NCBI GenBank assembly: GCA_903813345.2
Contig: CAIIXF020000100.1
Location: 1 to 29,000, forward strand
Source: Owenia fusiformis
Taxonomy: Eukaryota > Annelida > Polychaeta > Sabellida > Oweniidae
DNA: 29,000 nucleotides
Direction of reading: 5' to 3'
Positions within the stretch are counted from its first letter, which is position 1. The number at the start of each line of letters is the position of its first letter. Below, one piece after another: positions 1 to 9,502 of the stretch. The notes under the pieces were generated by a model. The model did not search any database. It was given only the letters and a program-made list of their open reading frames with translations, and was not told the origin of the DNA. The position numbers and the translations under genes are program-made.

Positions 1-81
1 AGTCATATAACACTGCTCTCCATCTAGTTTACAAGGTTACAACATAGATGACCATTTTTAGAACTGTTGTTAATAGTTTAC

Positions 82-152
82 CTTTTTTAGGTCTAACTTG
101 GACCTCTTGACATATTCTCTTTTCCTCAATCCTTTTGGTTTTCTCGCCATGG
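82..152 (-). CDS. Candidate first coding exon of an unidentified gene
   Basis: Read on the minus strand, a T-rich tract ends in TTTACACAG, followed by CC-ATG-GCG and 23 open codons. The exon closes at AAG with donor GTAAAC (minus-strand bases 81 to 76). The context ACAGCCATGG is a near-ideal animal start site, so I read it as the first coding exon after a non-coding leader. The peptide starts MARKPKGLRKREYVK and is strongly basic; I do not recognise a family. The frame starting at the second base of the exon is also open (HGEKTKRIEEKR...), so the frame is not settled. The rest of the gene would lie left of the window. Duplicated minus-strand donor-like sites at 1854 and 1976 could belong to its leader exons. 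The signals are good but the exon is short, and no homology supports it. Confidence 0.33.
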
Positions 153-867
153 CTGTGTAAATAAAAAATAAAAAATAAATAATCAAGACGATAAATATAC
201 ATTTTCTATGATATATGCCAGATTTAAAAAACTTCAGAAATTAACTTTTTGTATCATGTATGACAGAGAGCTGGAGTGTTACGCTATTTTTCATTTTATA
301 TGCAATTTAAAAATTTCAACAGTTAAATATAAGCTATTTTTATTTCATCTAAAATCAAATGTATCAATTGAGGCAATTTAAGTATGAAATCTAGCCAAAA
401 TTTTAAATTCATCTTATTGTTACATTGTCATACTTAATTAGTCAAAACATGATTGAGTATATGGTTTGTATTTATGAATGAGTATTCAATAAAATCATGT
501 TTGAAGGACACCAGAACTATGCTTAAAATTCAAAATTTAAATACTAAATATTTCGTTTGAGATTCTGTTAAAAATTCAATATATATATATGGTGCGCTTA
601 ATAAACTTTCAACTTCACTATTATATTTATGGTATGGGATATATTTATCATAAGTGTATTTCTATTAGGCATATATATCATAGAATTTGTATTTTTAATT
701 CATTGAATAAAATGTTATGTAAAATTATAGCACAGTAGATAGTGTAACCAATTTCAACTGTTTATCCTTTGGGTATTGAGTGTGAGTGTATCAAAATATG
801 ACAAATTATGACAATATATCATTACGAAAGAAAGTTTGATAACATAGTTACTTTGCTTGTATTTGCA
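153..867. other. AT-rich non-coding DNA
   Basis: I see no exon with convincing splice sites and no repeat family shared with the rest of the window. There is a short TA run near 580-590 and A/T homopolymers beside the acceptor of the exon at 82-152. If that exon is real, this is its upstream intron. Confidence 0.5.
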
Positions 868-1019
868 AATGCAACTATCAGCTGTCGGATACTGGATTAG
901 CTTAATGTTTTATGGTCAACCCATTTAAATATGAATATTACATGCCACTATTTTGTTCAAATTAAAATGAATTGGTCATAAAATAGTAGGTTAATCCAGT
1001 AGCCAACAGCAAGTTGCAT
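868..1019. mobile_element. Small palindromic MITE-like element
   Basis: The two halves form an imperfect inverted repeat of about 60 bp per arm. The left arm (from ATGCAACTATCAGCTGTCGG) pairs with the right arm (ending in AACAGCAAGTTGCAT). Both arms keep an ACTGGATTA core and a TTTTATG-GGTCAA/GACCAA block in matching order. The loop is only about 25 bp. This is the layout of an old foldback MITE. I could not define a target duplication. Confidence 0.45.
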
Positions 1020-1830
1020 TCACTAATATAAACTCAGCCAATTAAGCAATATGTTAACTTTAAAGTGAACAATTTATTACAATGTCTAATACAAAATTGA
1101 TGAGACCTTAGAAAAATAAAATGTACATTTAATACTATAATAAAATAATCCTTAATTGAAGAAATTAGGTATAATTTTAAAAATATACCACTATGGACAA
1201 AATATTGTAAGAGGGTATAGCCAAACCAATACAGTGACAAGGATATTACAGATGGAAGAATCATAGAACACATGAAAGGCAAAAGAGGAACTAGCAAGAT
1301 AGCCAATACTCATAACATCAAAACAACATCATTAAATGAACAATGAAGTAACAAGTACACACTGGCATGCTGAAAATTCCAATTAAAAAACTTGTTCACA
1401 TGAAGGCATGACCAACTCCATGAAAAGAAAACGACACATCCTCAGTAATTTGATCTTGTTAAGGCAAAGGGCACTTGGAAGAAACCCAGGAGAAGTGTAC
1501 TGACCACCACAAGAAGTTGGTTCACAATTCAAGGTTGTTTGGTTGATTTGCATTAAAACTTCTATTGCCAAATCACTGCACTATAATGATACTCATCAGA
1601 CCAGATATTCTCCTGTCTTAAGATAGTACAAAGCATAACAAGGACAAAGGTCACAGTGTCGTGAGGATGCAAAAAAGATCTGATTGAAGAAGTTGCCAAA
1701 GGCTGTATTGTCCATTTATTGTCCAATTGAAATTGGATGAAAGAGATTCCCTTCATTCACCCCACACTACACAACATAGCTTAAGGTTGAGCGAGTATTA
1801 ATCGCTATTAAGGAATTCTAATTGCAAAAA
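1020..1830. other. AT-rich DNA without a defined gene
   Basis: Two modest minus-strand open stretches occur (1034-1306, hydrophobic; 1383-1756, two overlapping frames). Neither has a convincing acceptor-donor pair or a recognisable domain. The hydrophobic composition is what T-rich DNA gives by chance. I see no repeats shared with the rest of the window. Confidence 0.4.
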
Positions 1831-2034
1831 AACTGATTAGTAGATGCACTTACCTTGTACTTAATTTTAATGGATATATAACATCATATGCAGTTATAGG
1901 TTGTTATAAAGGAAGTGTGTGGTAACAGCAGCTCATCACGTGAGCTAATAATAACTGATAAGTAGATTCACTCACCTTGTAATTCATTTTAATAGATATA
2001 CAACAACCAATTATAGGTGTTATAAAAGGAAGTT
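1831..2034. repeat. Two-copy tandem duplication with TATA and splice-donor motifs
   Basis: Segment 1831-1917 is repeated at 1953-2034 with moderate divergence. In both copies the plus strand has a TATA-like word next to a GGAAGT ETS-like word (TATAAAGG from 1905; TATAAAAGG from 2021). In both copies the minus strand has a strong donor-like site: ACAAG|GTAAGTG ending at 1854 and ACAAG|GTGAGTG ending at 1976. Between them lies the perfect E-box palindrome TCACGTGA (1936-1943). One reading is a duplicated promoter or first exon for the minus-strand exon at 82-152. The plus-strand TATA could instead serve the candidate gene at 2382. The repeat itself is clear; its function is inference. Confidence 0.45.
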
Positions 2035-2381
2035 GAATTTCTTCCACTTTGGAAGATTCATATTATCATTCACAATGGAAACATACATAATCTTAGAACA
2101 CATTTGTACTTTAAAAAGAAGTTGTGTTAGTTCTCAATAAGATTTTTAGACTGAGTTTGATTTATAATACATTCCTTTGGTTAACATGGCAGAATGTTCA
2201 CAGTTCAAATTTGATTCAAAGATTTAAATACTTTCTTAATTTATATTTGTAGAATTTTTTTGGTGACCAAAAATATTAGAAATAAGATAGTGAGATTCTG
2301 CATTTTAGTCTAAAGATTCAGTGAGAACCCTATAGTAAATAGGTTGATGGACTTAAAACTATCTGATTACCTGAATTACCA

Positions 2382-2706
2382 ATGTTGACAGAACATGTAC
2401 TCCCCATAGCAGCAAACCTGAAAATACTTCTATTTCTTCCAGTTGTAAGTAAATGCTCACTTCCTGTCCATTCTTATTTTGCTGATTGTTTTTTCCATCT
2501 TTTTCATTTAGCCTCAGATTGGTTTGTTATATCCATTCTTCTTTGAAAGTATTCTTTTGTCATTGAATGTATCTTTATGTTTGTGTGTTTTCATCAGCCC
2601 TCTTGTTAATGCCACATTTTCCTTAATTTGTTATCCATTCTCAGGTCAAAGTCTCCAGTACATAAATAATAAATATATCCTCTTAAAACCTAACCACTTC
2701 GAGTAA
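2382..2706 (+). CDS. Candidate two-exon gene for a small hydrophobic protein
   Basis: Exon 1 (2382-2444) starts at ATG and reads MLTEHVLPIAANLKILLF..., 21 codons. The intron 2445-2511 (67 bp) has donor GTAAGT, a CTGAT branch-like word and a long pyrimidine tract ending in TTTCATTTAG. Exon 2 (2512-2706) continues in phase 0 for 64 codons to TAA. The predicted protein has 85 residues: a hydrophobic start and one likely membrane span in exon 2 (around LLSLNVSLCLCVFISPLV). AATAAA lies at 2833-2838, 127 bases after the stop. A TATA-like word lies upstream at 2021. I do not recognise the family. T-rich DNA favours both hydrophobic codons and acceptor-like tracts, so this may be chance. The ATG context is weak. 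Confidence 0.25.
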
Positions 2707-2838
2707 ACTTGCTTGGACACATCTCATTTAGCAATTGCATCTTGGTTAAACAAAGCAAGAATCACAAGAGTCTGGTACTACTGATGCCTTGTATTGACTG
2801 CTTGACTTTCCCAGCAATGTCTGCATTCATAGAATAAA

Positions 2839-3257
2839 GCATACAAAAGATAAATAAACTGATTGAATAATATAATGTGGCAGATACAGAAATACAGTCA
2901 CTGCAGGTTAAATTATTGGTAATGCAATACCCCAAAGAGAAACAATTCTAATGCCAAAGCTTAAGATCCAAGGGTGGAGCAGGTGGTTTCAGAGAAGCTT
3001 GCAAGAACCACAGCAAGAATTATGGCTTCTGGTTACCTCATCACAAAGTCATATACAGCAGTCCAGCGTTTCCTTCTCTTAAATCTTGGAGATATCACCT
3101 AAAGTAGTTTAAAGCAATTTGGTTTTCATCCTGGAGTTTGGTAAATCAACCTACCTACAATTTGAAATTAACAGCATTTAATAAAAATGTTCTAAATTCT
3201 AAATGGGCATGGCTTTTAAATAATTTCAAGCCTCAGACATTGAAATGTCCTTATTTC
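2839..3257. other. Non-coding DNA, possible 3' UTR of the minus-strand exon
   Basis: No open frame or repeat family is evident. On the minus strand an ATTAAA poly(A)-like word (3182 to 3177) lies about 75 bases beyond the stop of the exon at 3258-3403, so part of this stretch may be its 3' UTR. Confidence 0.3.
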
Positions 3258-3403
3258 TTAATTGAAACAGATTGATTTCCATTTATCTACAATGTTCCAT
3301 CTATTCTTGCAGGTTCTGTCTTTCTGAAACCAGGCATTAACATGCAAACTGTCAGCACCTATTTGTTGCAAATGCTCAACCCCAACTGCTATTACACATT
3401 CCA
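3258..3403 (-). CDS. Candidate terminal coding exon, unidentified protein
   Basis: On the minus strand an excellent acceptor (pyrimidine tract ending TTTTTTGTTTTAG) is followed by TG and 47 open codons to TAA at 3260-3258. The peptide reads ECVIAVGVEHLQQIGADS, then VNAWFQKDRTCKNRWNIVD and a short tail. Its composition is protein-like (three Trp, balanced charges) and not the Phe/Leu/Asn bias of random AT-rich DNA. The incoming intron phase would be 1. I do not recognise a domain. The inverted-repeat element at 3474-5660 begins only 70 bp into the upstream intron, so earlier exons would lie to its right. An ATTAAA word follows about 75 bases after the stop. An initial-frame read-through further upstream is intronic shadow. 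Confidence 0.4.
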
Positions 3404-3473
3404 CTAAAACAAAAAAGTAAAATATAGAATAAAAGTTGACCAAAAATAGAAAAACAAGACACACAGTGATAAA

Positions 3474-5660
3474 TATCGCACTTTGAAGAGCAAACTGGCC
3501 ACCATGCAATTTACCCAGCATGGCCAAAACCTAATCAGACCTTGGCACTAGTCTGCTCTTGCATCTGTAAACATTTCAAGTTGACAAGGTTAGCGGTTTT
3601 CCTGCAATTTTGATGACAAGAATTTATTTGTAGTCTTGAACTTTGGGAAAATTTAGATAACATTGTTTGTGACCTTATTTGATGATGTTCGACCTTGAAA
3701 ATTTCACTTTTTCAGACCTCAGTAGGTACGTGTTTTGTAATTAAGCTGACCTAAATTTAAATCCAAAATATCAATTCAGAAAATCAAATTTTTGACCTTT
3801 TAAAGGTCACTGAAGGTCAACGAAAGGTCCAATCTGAAATCTAAGGTCAGATTTGAACTTCTGAGAACTTGTAGATGTTTTTAAAAAAAAAATTTGGTCA
3901 ATTTGGAGCAAGTTGAAAAATTGAAAATGGCCGCCAAATTGAAAAATTCAAAATGGCCAACATGTTATTCAGCCAGCATACCCAAAACCTAATCAGATCT
4001 TGGCAATAGTCTGCTCTTGCATCTGTAAAAATTTCAAGTTCAACGGATAAGTGGTTTTTCTGGAATTTTGATGACAAGATTTGTTGAAAAATTCAAAATG
4101 GCCGCCACATAGTTTACCCAGTATGCCCTTAACCTAATCAGATCTTGGCACTAGTCTGCTATTGCATGTGTAAAAATTTCAAGTTGAACAGGTTAGCGGT
4201 TTTCTTGGAATTTTGATGACAAGAATTGATTTGTAGTCTCAAACTTTGAGAAACTTGGATAACATCATTTGTGACCTAGTTTAATGACCTTGACCTTCGA
4301 CCTTGAAAATTTCACTTTTTCAGACCTCAGTAGGTGTTTTGTAATTAAGCTGACTTAAATTTAAATCCAAAGTATCAATTTAGAAAATCAACTTTTTTGA
4401 CCTTTTCAAGGTCACTGAAGGTGGATGAAAGGTCAAATCTGAAATCTAAGGTCAGATTTGAACTTCTGAGAACTTGTAGATGTTTTTAAAAAAAAAAATT
4501 GGTCAATTTGGAGCAAGTTGAAAAATTGAAAATGGCCGCCAAATTGAAAAATTCAAAATGCCCACCATGTAATTCAGCCAGCATACCCAAAACCTAATCA
4601 GATCTTGACAATAGTCTGCTCTTGCATCTGTAAAAATTTCAAGTTGAACGGATAAGTAGTTTTCCTGGAATTTTGATGACAAGATTTGTTGAAAAATTCA
4701 AAATGGCCACCACGTAGTTTACCCAGCATGCCCTTAACCTAATCAGATCTTGGTACTAGTCTGCTCTTGCATCTGTAAAAATTTTAAGTTGAACAGGTAA
4801 GCAGTTATCCTGGAAATTTGATGACAAGATTTGGTTTTGGCCGCCACATAGTTTACCCAGTTGCCCTAAACCTAATCAGATCTTGGCACTAGTCTGCTAT
4901 TGCATGTGTAAAAATTTCAAGTTGAACAGGTTAGCGGTTTTCTTGGAATTTTGATGACAAGAATTGATTTGTAGTCTCAAACTTTGAGAAACTTGGATAA
5001 CATCATTTGTGACCTAGTTTTATGACCTTGACCTTCGACCTTGAAAATTTCACTTTTTCAGACCTCAGTAGGTGTTTTGTAATTAAGCTGACTTAAATTT
5101 AAATCCAAAGTATCAATTTAGAAAATCAACTTTTTTGACCTTTTCAAGGTCACTGAAGGTGGATGAAAGATCAAATCTGAAATCTAAGGTCAGATTTGAA
5201 CTTCTGAGAACTTGTAGATGTTTTAAAAAAAAAAATTTGGTCAATTTGGAGCAAGTTGAAAAATTCAAAATGGCCGCCAAATTGAAAAATTCAAAATGCC
5301 CACCATGTAATTCAGCCAGCATACCCAAAACCTAATCAGATCTTGACAATAGTCTGCTCTTGCATCTGTAAAAATTTCAAGTTGAACGGATAAGTGGTTT
5401 TCCTGGAATTTTGATGACAAGATTTGTTGAAAAATTCAAAATGGCCGCCACGTAGTTTACCCAGCATGCCCTTAACCTAATCAGATCTTGGTACTAGTCT
5501 GCTCTTGCATCTGTAAAAATTTCAAGTTGAACAGGTAAGCAGTTATCCTGGAAATTTGATGACAAGATTTGGTTTATGTGCCGCCCGCACGCCCGCACAA
5601 CCGCACGCCCGCCCAACAGCACAAGACGACGACAATATAGCACTTTTTCAAAGTGCGATA
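3474..5660. mobile_element. Non-autonomous TIR element filled with satellite repeats
   Basis: The left end TATCGCACTTTGAA (3474-3487) and the right end TTCAAAGTGCGATA (5647-5660) are perfect inverted copies. If the outer TA is the target duplication, the TIR is TCGCACTTTGAA, as in TA-inserting Tc1/mariner-like or related elements. There is no transposase ORF; the interior is a higher-order tandem repeat. The right end has a GC-rich GCCCGC-type stretch (5580-5622) unlike the AT-rich interior, and a subterminal hairpin GCACTTTTTCAAAGTGC. The superfamily is not certain. The left and right interiors differ, so this is not a simple palindrome. Confidence 0.6.
3495..5575 (+). repeat. Higher-order satellite with 145-bp and 460-bp spacing
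   Basis: The anchor word CCTAATCAG recurs at 3530, 3988, 4133, 4593, 4739, 4870, 5331 and 5475. The spacings are 458, 145, 460, 146, 131, 461 and 144. Short monomers (about 145 bp) run from CAAAATGGCCGCC through TTTACCCAGCATG and CCTAATCAG to TTTTGATGACAAG. Long monomers add a spacer of about 315 bp rich in GACCTT/AAGGTC. Two successive 738-bp blocks (about 4095-4833 and 4833-5570) are nearly identical, which indicates recent segmental duplication. Open frames here are by-products of the repeat. Confidence 0.8.
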
Positions 5661-5702
5661 AAAACATGCAGACTGACACTGACACTAAATTACTGAACAA
5701 GC

Positions 5703-6031
5703 TACTGTACACCCTGTACACCCAGTTTTAATTTCGCAAATTTTGAGAAATACCAATATCGCGGCCATTAAATTTCGCGGATTTCAAAGGTTTAAATTCC
5801 ATTATTCTCTGAATCCTCAAGCTCTGTAAACTAATTTACCTTATCTACAGTAATTACACCTACCCAATGTCATATTTGGATAAGATTTACAGTTTCTAGA
5901 TCTTAGTCAACGGCATTGTTGCACCTCAGCCTTTAATTGGCAAAATTCGCGATGATTTATTTTCACGATTTTCACACAATCGCGAAAAGCGCGAAACTAA
6001 ATCGCACACGAAAAATACCGGGCGTACAGTA
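5703..6031. mobile_element. TA-flanked MITE with CTGTACRCCC ends
   Basis: The left end TA-CTGTACACCC and the right end GGGCGTACAG-TA are inverted copies with TA at both outer edges, giving an element of 329 bp. Subterminal blocks rich in TTTCGCG/CGCGAAA match in inverse orientation on the two sides. There is no coding capacity. The TA target site points to a Tc1/mariner- or PIF-like mobiliser; the exact superfamily is inference. Confidence 0.5.
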
Positions 6032-6455
6032 TGCTCTTGAGGTTTAAATAATTTCTGAGTCAATTTTCTGATTGACCAGCACCTTTTCATATGGACCGAA
6101 ACTTTTGAAGTACTCCGGGTTATGTTGAACAGCTTAATTTGATACCAACCACCTGACTTTTAAGGTCAAAGGGTTGTTTTACCAGTCTCAGTTTTGCCCT
6201 AAATGTCTACACTGTTTGCCAGAGATGAATGATGTGTGCTAGTGTATCACTTTGATTGGTTCCTCCTGATCCATCTGGTATTTGTGGTTCAGCCAAAAAT
6301 TGGATTCCTCTCTATGCTGATACTGTATTTGTCTTTAATTTGGCAAAGGAGTTCATGACCATTAGACAGACAATCACAATGTTACAGCACTTTAAACATC
6401 ATGCCCCAGTGGCCAATATTGGGCTGTAGGCAATCCTGCTCATGTCATCTAAAAT
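6032..6455 (+). other. Possible decayed upstream part of a mariner-type transposon
   Basis: This stretch leads into the transposase relic at 6456. A fragment around 6361-6400 (codons giving RQTITMLQHF) is placed where mariner-family proteins often have a YxxMLxxF-like segment. Frames are broken repeatedly and I could not align it further. No left TIR matching the right end at 6771-6780 was found. Confidence 0.25.
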
Positions 6456-6653
6456 GTCCTATCTGACTTCTACCTGTGGGTATACACCAAAGATAGAGTG
6501 TATGAGAATGACCTCAGGACAATTGCAGACCATAAAAGGAAGCTCATCCATGTCATTCAGGCCATACCTGCTGAGAGATACAGTCGGATTGTTGCCAGCT
6601 TGTGCAGGTTTGCCTACAGAGCGATGATGGCCACACCTGTGACATGTTGTTGA
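6456..6653 (+). pseudogene. Tc1/mariner (IS630-type) transposase, C-terminal relic
   Basis: This frame reads SDFYLWVYTKDRVYEND, then LRTIADHKRKLIHVIQAIP and a Cys/Arg-rich tail ending at TGA 6651-6653. It matches the familiar C-terminal pattern of DDE transposases of the Tc1/mariner superfamily: a (S/C)DFFLWGYLKDRVY-like segment after the last catalytic acidic block, a helix starting LxxLK/IADxK, then IPxExxxRVxxxxxxR. The expected SPDLxPCD lead-in is disrupted by a stop codon just upstream (bases 6450-6452). The catalytic residues are not recoverable, so the gene is dead. The right terminus of the same element probably lies at 6771-6780. The element probably moved by cut-and-paste into TA sites. 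Confidence 0.65.
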
Positions 6654-6757
6654 AAGTGCTGTATTTTGTGGGATAGTAGGAAATTATATGTTCTACAAAT
6701 ATGTGAAATATCAGGAAGTTATTTCTTAAAATGACAAAGATATGAGGAAAATGCAGG

Positions 6758-6782
6758 GTTGCCATTTTTTGACCACCCTGTA
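6758..6782 (+). mobile_element. Right terminus of the mariner-like relic
   Basis: The sequence TTGCCATTTTTTGACCACCC followed by TG-TA reads, in reverse complement, TA-CAGGGTGGTCAAAAAATGG. The CAGGGTGG start after a TA is a common end for mariner-like elements. It follows the transposase stop by about 120 bp, the usual distance. The matching left end is missing, so the element is 5'-truncated or diverged. Confidence 0.45.
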
Positions 6783-6950
6783 TGATCCCAGTCGCAGTCC
6801 ACCATCAGCCCCATATCCACCCAACTCAAATCAAATATTCCATGACAATATCACCTGAGTAGATATCCATGTTTTAAAACTTTTTAAACTAAAAAAACTC
6901 AATGTTTGGAGAAAATTTGGAAAACCAAATAGGCTTACAGCAGAATGACT

Positions 6951-7543
6951 TATACACCATTCAAACGTTTGTGAGAGACCCCCCCCCCCTCCTCCCATTG
7001 GCATGAATGGGGAATTTAACATCCTCACCCCGTCATTGGCCAAATAAATGTGTCAATTTCCCCTCTCTGGAAGTAATAATCTGATCAAAAATTCCCGATC
7101 CCCGGGCCCAGACCCTTGTTAGCAGGCAAATGCTCATGATTGTTGAGGAATACACGTGCAGTACTTTCTTTTTATCAGTATTTTAATTAGGGAACGTACT
7201 ATTTTTCGAAAGTGCTCTATGCTTAAATGGTACTTTATGCAATAACATATTTTATATATATCCCTATATAAGGCAAACTATATTGGCTTTTTACTTTAAT
7301 ACCTCCCTCCATTTTATTCTGATTGAACTATAACAAGGCAAGGAATACAAGTAGAACGCGGAAGTGCAACTTTTTTAAGAGGGCCAGGGCGAGAGCAAGC
7401 TCGACAAAAAACTATTTCGACAAAAATCCCCACTCACAGGGACGTGCAAATCAAATACCTATCCCGGGGGACAATATTACAAATCAAATTCCCCAACCTC
7501 CCTGCGTGGGGGGTCTCAGGCAAACTTTTGAATGGTGCATTAT
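6951..7543. mobile_element. Inverted-repeat element with ACCATTCAAA ends
   Basis: The left end reads TATACACCATTCAAACGTTT. The right end in reverse complement reads TAATGCACCATTCAAAAGTT. Inside both lies GAGACCCCCC and a GGGGAATTT block, so the arms are about 70 bp and imperfect. The interior is AT-rich and non-coding; the open frame 7323-7547 only crosses the right arm. The left arm holds an 11-bp C run (6979-6989). The boundaries are approximate and no target duplication was defined. Confidence 0.45.
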
Positions 7544-7728
7544 TTAAACTTAATTAAATTTCTTATGGAAAATAGTCAACAGAACTCTATTATGTCATCA
7601 AGTCCTTTAGTGGTTAAATATGCAAATCTCTCTATTGCATCATCAATGGGAACCTATAACAATAAGCCTTTAATTAAAAATGGAAGCCTAAAATAAAAGA
7701 AAAAAAAACCACAAAATTCATTCCTTAA

Positions 7729-7747
7729 AGAGGAAATTATTTCCTCT
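7729..7747. repeat. Short perfect palindrome
   Basis: AGAGGAAAT and ATTTCCTCT flank a single T. This is a 9-bp stem with a one-base centre and no further context. Confidence 0.5.
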
Positions 7748-7763
7748 AAAAAAACAGTATGAT

Positions 7764-8815
7764 TAGAGAGCTTTCGATAAAAGTTGTTTCAAAAACGTAT
7801 ATGGTATGTAAACTTTGACTTTAAAGGGTCTTGTCACACTAAAATCAATTTGAAATTGATTTTCATGTACTTTGTTGACATAAATAGTTTCCCAATTCTA
7901 TACCTCATTCATCAATAAGTGACTGTGATTGTAATATCTGTAACATCATTGTAATATGTACATTATCAACTCAATACCTAGCTCTTGTGACGTGGTGTTC
8001 TACACACAAGACTCTTTAACGTGGTTCATCACACAGCAGAGTAGATTATTTCACAGTTCTCAGTGATCCCCACAGCATTAAGGTAAGTGGGCACAGCCCC
8101 CATCTGAGATTTTTAAAACATGCTTGCACTCACCTGAAAATCCATTTGCACCAACTTGAAAATGAGAAAAATCATGAAAAATGGGCACATTTTGACCAAT
8201 TTTGGTCTGAATTGTGAGAATGAGAATTTTGCACCCACTTGACAAAAAAAACTGTGGAGAACACTGGTTCTTATAAAAGTTTAAGTTGAGATATAAGTTT
8301 AGAATGTATAAAAAGGTATATAGTAGACAATGATTGTAAACTTATAAATTGAATCTACATGTAAAGCCTAACATACGCATGTGTATCGACCAAGGGACCA
8401 TGATCCCTATTCAAAATAAATAAGCTGAATATGCAAAGTATCCAATCAAACACTTCGACTACCATTTTGATACGTTAATCAATCCAATCTGTGCTAGCGA
8501 TTTCAGGAGCGAGCCATTTGTTGCATAATAAACTCTCTCACCAGTATCTGTACAAGGTGTTTCATAATGTTCATCCCAAAATTAGGATAGACTTTAATGT
8601 ATATATCATATAGGAATTCCTATTTCATTTTAGACCAAGAGATCTCACACATGTGATAATAAAAGTCTCAAATGGTTTGCATTTGAATGTTATGTTATGT
8701 CCAACCTCTGGAGATTTTTGAGTAATAGCTTTCATTATGTAGCACCCTGTATTTTTATTTAGAAGCACAAGTTTACGTACAAGTTGACCAAATAACTTAC
8801 ATCGAAAGCTCTCTA
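7764..8815. repeat. Inverted repeat pair about 1 kb apart
   Basis: TAGAGAGCTTTCGAT at 7764-7778 is matched exactly in inverse orientation at 8801-8815. Weaker similarity continues inward (AAAGTTGTTT against AAGTTATTT; ATGTAAACTT against ACGTAAACTT). These could be ends of an old element of about 1.05 kb with no coding content. A palindrome of 11-bp arms sits just inside the left end at 7841-7863 (AAAATCAATTT-G-AAATTGATTTT). The block 8040-8280 contains two divergent GTGGGTGCAAA-type stretches and a plus-strand donor-like AAG|GTAAGT at 8076. The rest holds nothing I recognise. Confidence 0.35.
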
Positions 8816-8984
8816 TTGATCGATCTGAAGCTGCAAAGATATCCAAAACAATATAAAGTCAAATTAATGCAATTTTTCTTAAATACCTCTTGAGCTCTAT
8901 TTGTGTAGCTCAACTAACAACTTCATAAAATTTTAAGTCCATCGACCTTAGTTACTGATGCCCATATTTCATAAGCTGAAATCA

Positions 8985-9502
8985 CACTGTTCCACAACTG
9001 GATGACTCTAACTGCAGTTAGCTTCATTCAAGATGGTTGCCGAGATCATTTCGTTTTCGATAAACCTCCGATTTCAGCTAAAATAAGTTGAATCTGGATT
9101 CCAAATGTTTCGCCATGCAAATTAATAAAGCCACGATGGTAAATAACCACAAATAAATGCTCAAACAACCGCGATATTGGAGAATTTTAAAGAAAACGGC
9201 TTCACTTAGAATGACTCTAACTGAAGTTGATGATGACGTCATGATGGCGTAGATCATCAACTTCAGTTAGAGTCATTCTAAGTGAAGTCGTTTTCTTTAA
9301 AATTCTCTAATATTATGGGTGTTAGTGCATTCATTTGTGGTTGAATACAATCATAGTTTTATTAATTTGCATGGCGAAACTTTTGGAATCAAGATTCAAC
9401 TTAGTTTAGCTGAAATCGGAGGTTTATCGAAAACGAAAGAATCTCGGCAACCATCTTGAATGAAGCTAACTGCAGTTAGAGTCATCCAGTTGTGGAACAG
9501 TG
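8985..9502. mobile_element. 518-bp foldback MITE with 5-bp target duplication
   Basis: The element is almost one long palindrome. Arms of about 250 bp start CACTGTTCCACAACTGGATG and end in the inverse sequence, meeting around 9240. AATCA directly precedes (8980-8984) and follows (9503-9507) it, a clean 5-bp target duplication. Inside the arms are the palindrome CTAACTGCAGTTAG and a second copy of the ATGACTCTAACT word near the centre, so the arms contain sub-repeats. The centre holds TGACGTCA. The short minus-strand ORF at 9078-9260 is a by-product. A 5-bp duplication would fit several superfamilies; I leave it unassigned. Confidence 0.75.

Noticed and set aside
1034-1306. Hydrophobic minus-strand open frame of 90 codons
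   Set aside because: Composition (Leu, Phe, Ile, Ser, Tyr) is what T-rich DNA encodes by chance; no convincing acceptor or donor flanks it.
1383-1756. Two overlapping minus-strand frames that might be a broken gene
   Set aside because: I recognise no domain, and there are no clear splice signals or supporting repeats.
5113-5335. Opposing open frames of about 70 codons on both strands
   Set aside because: Both lie in the 738-bp satellite block and contain its AAAATGGCC words; they are repeat by-products.
7323-7547. Arg-rich open frame on the plus strand
   Set aside because: It ends inside the right inverted arm of the element at 6951-7543 and includes its GGTCTCAGG and ACTTTTGAATGG words.
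8625-8846. 73-codon minus-strand frame
   Set aside because: It overlaps the right member of an inverted repeat pair and shows no family resemblance.
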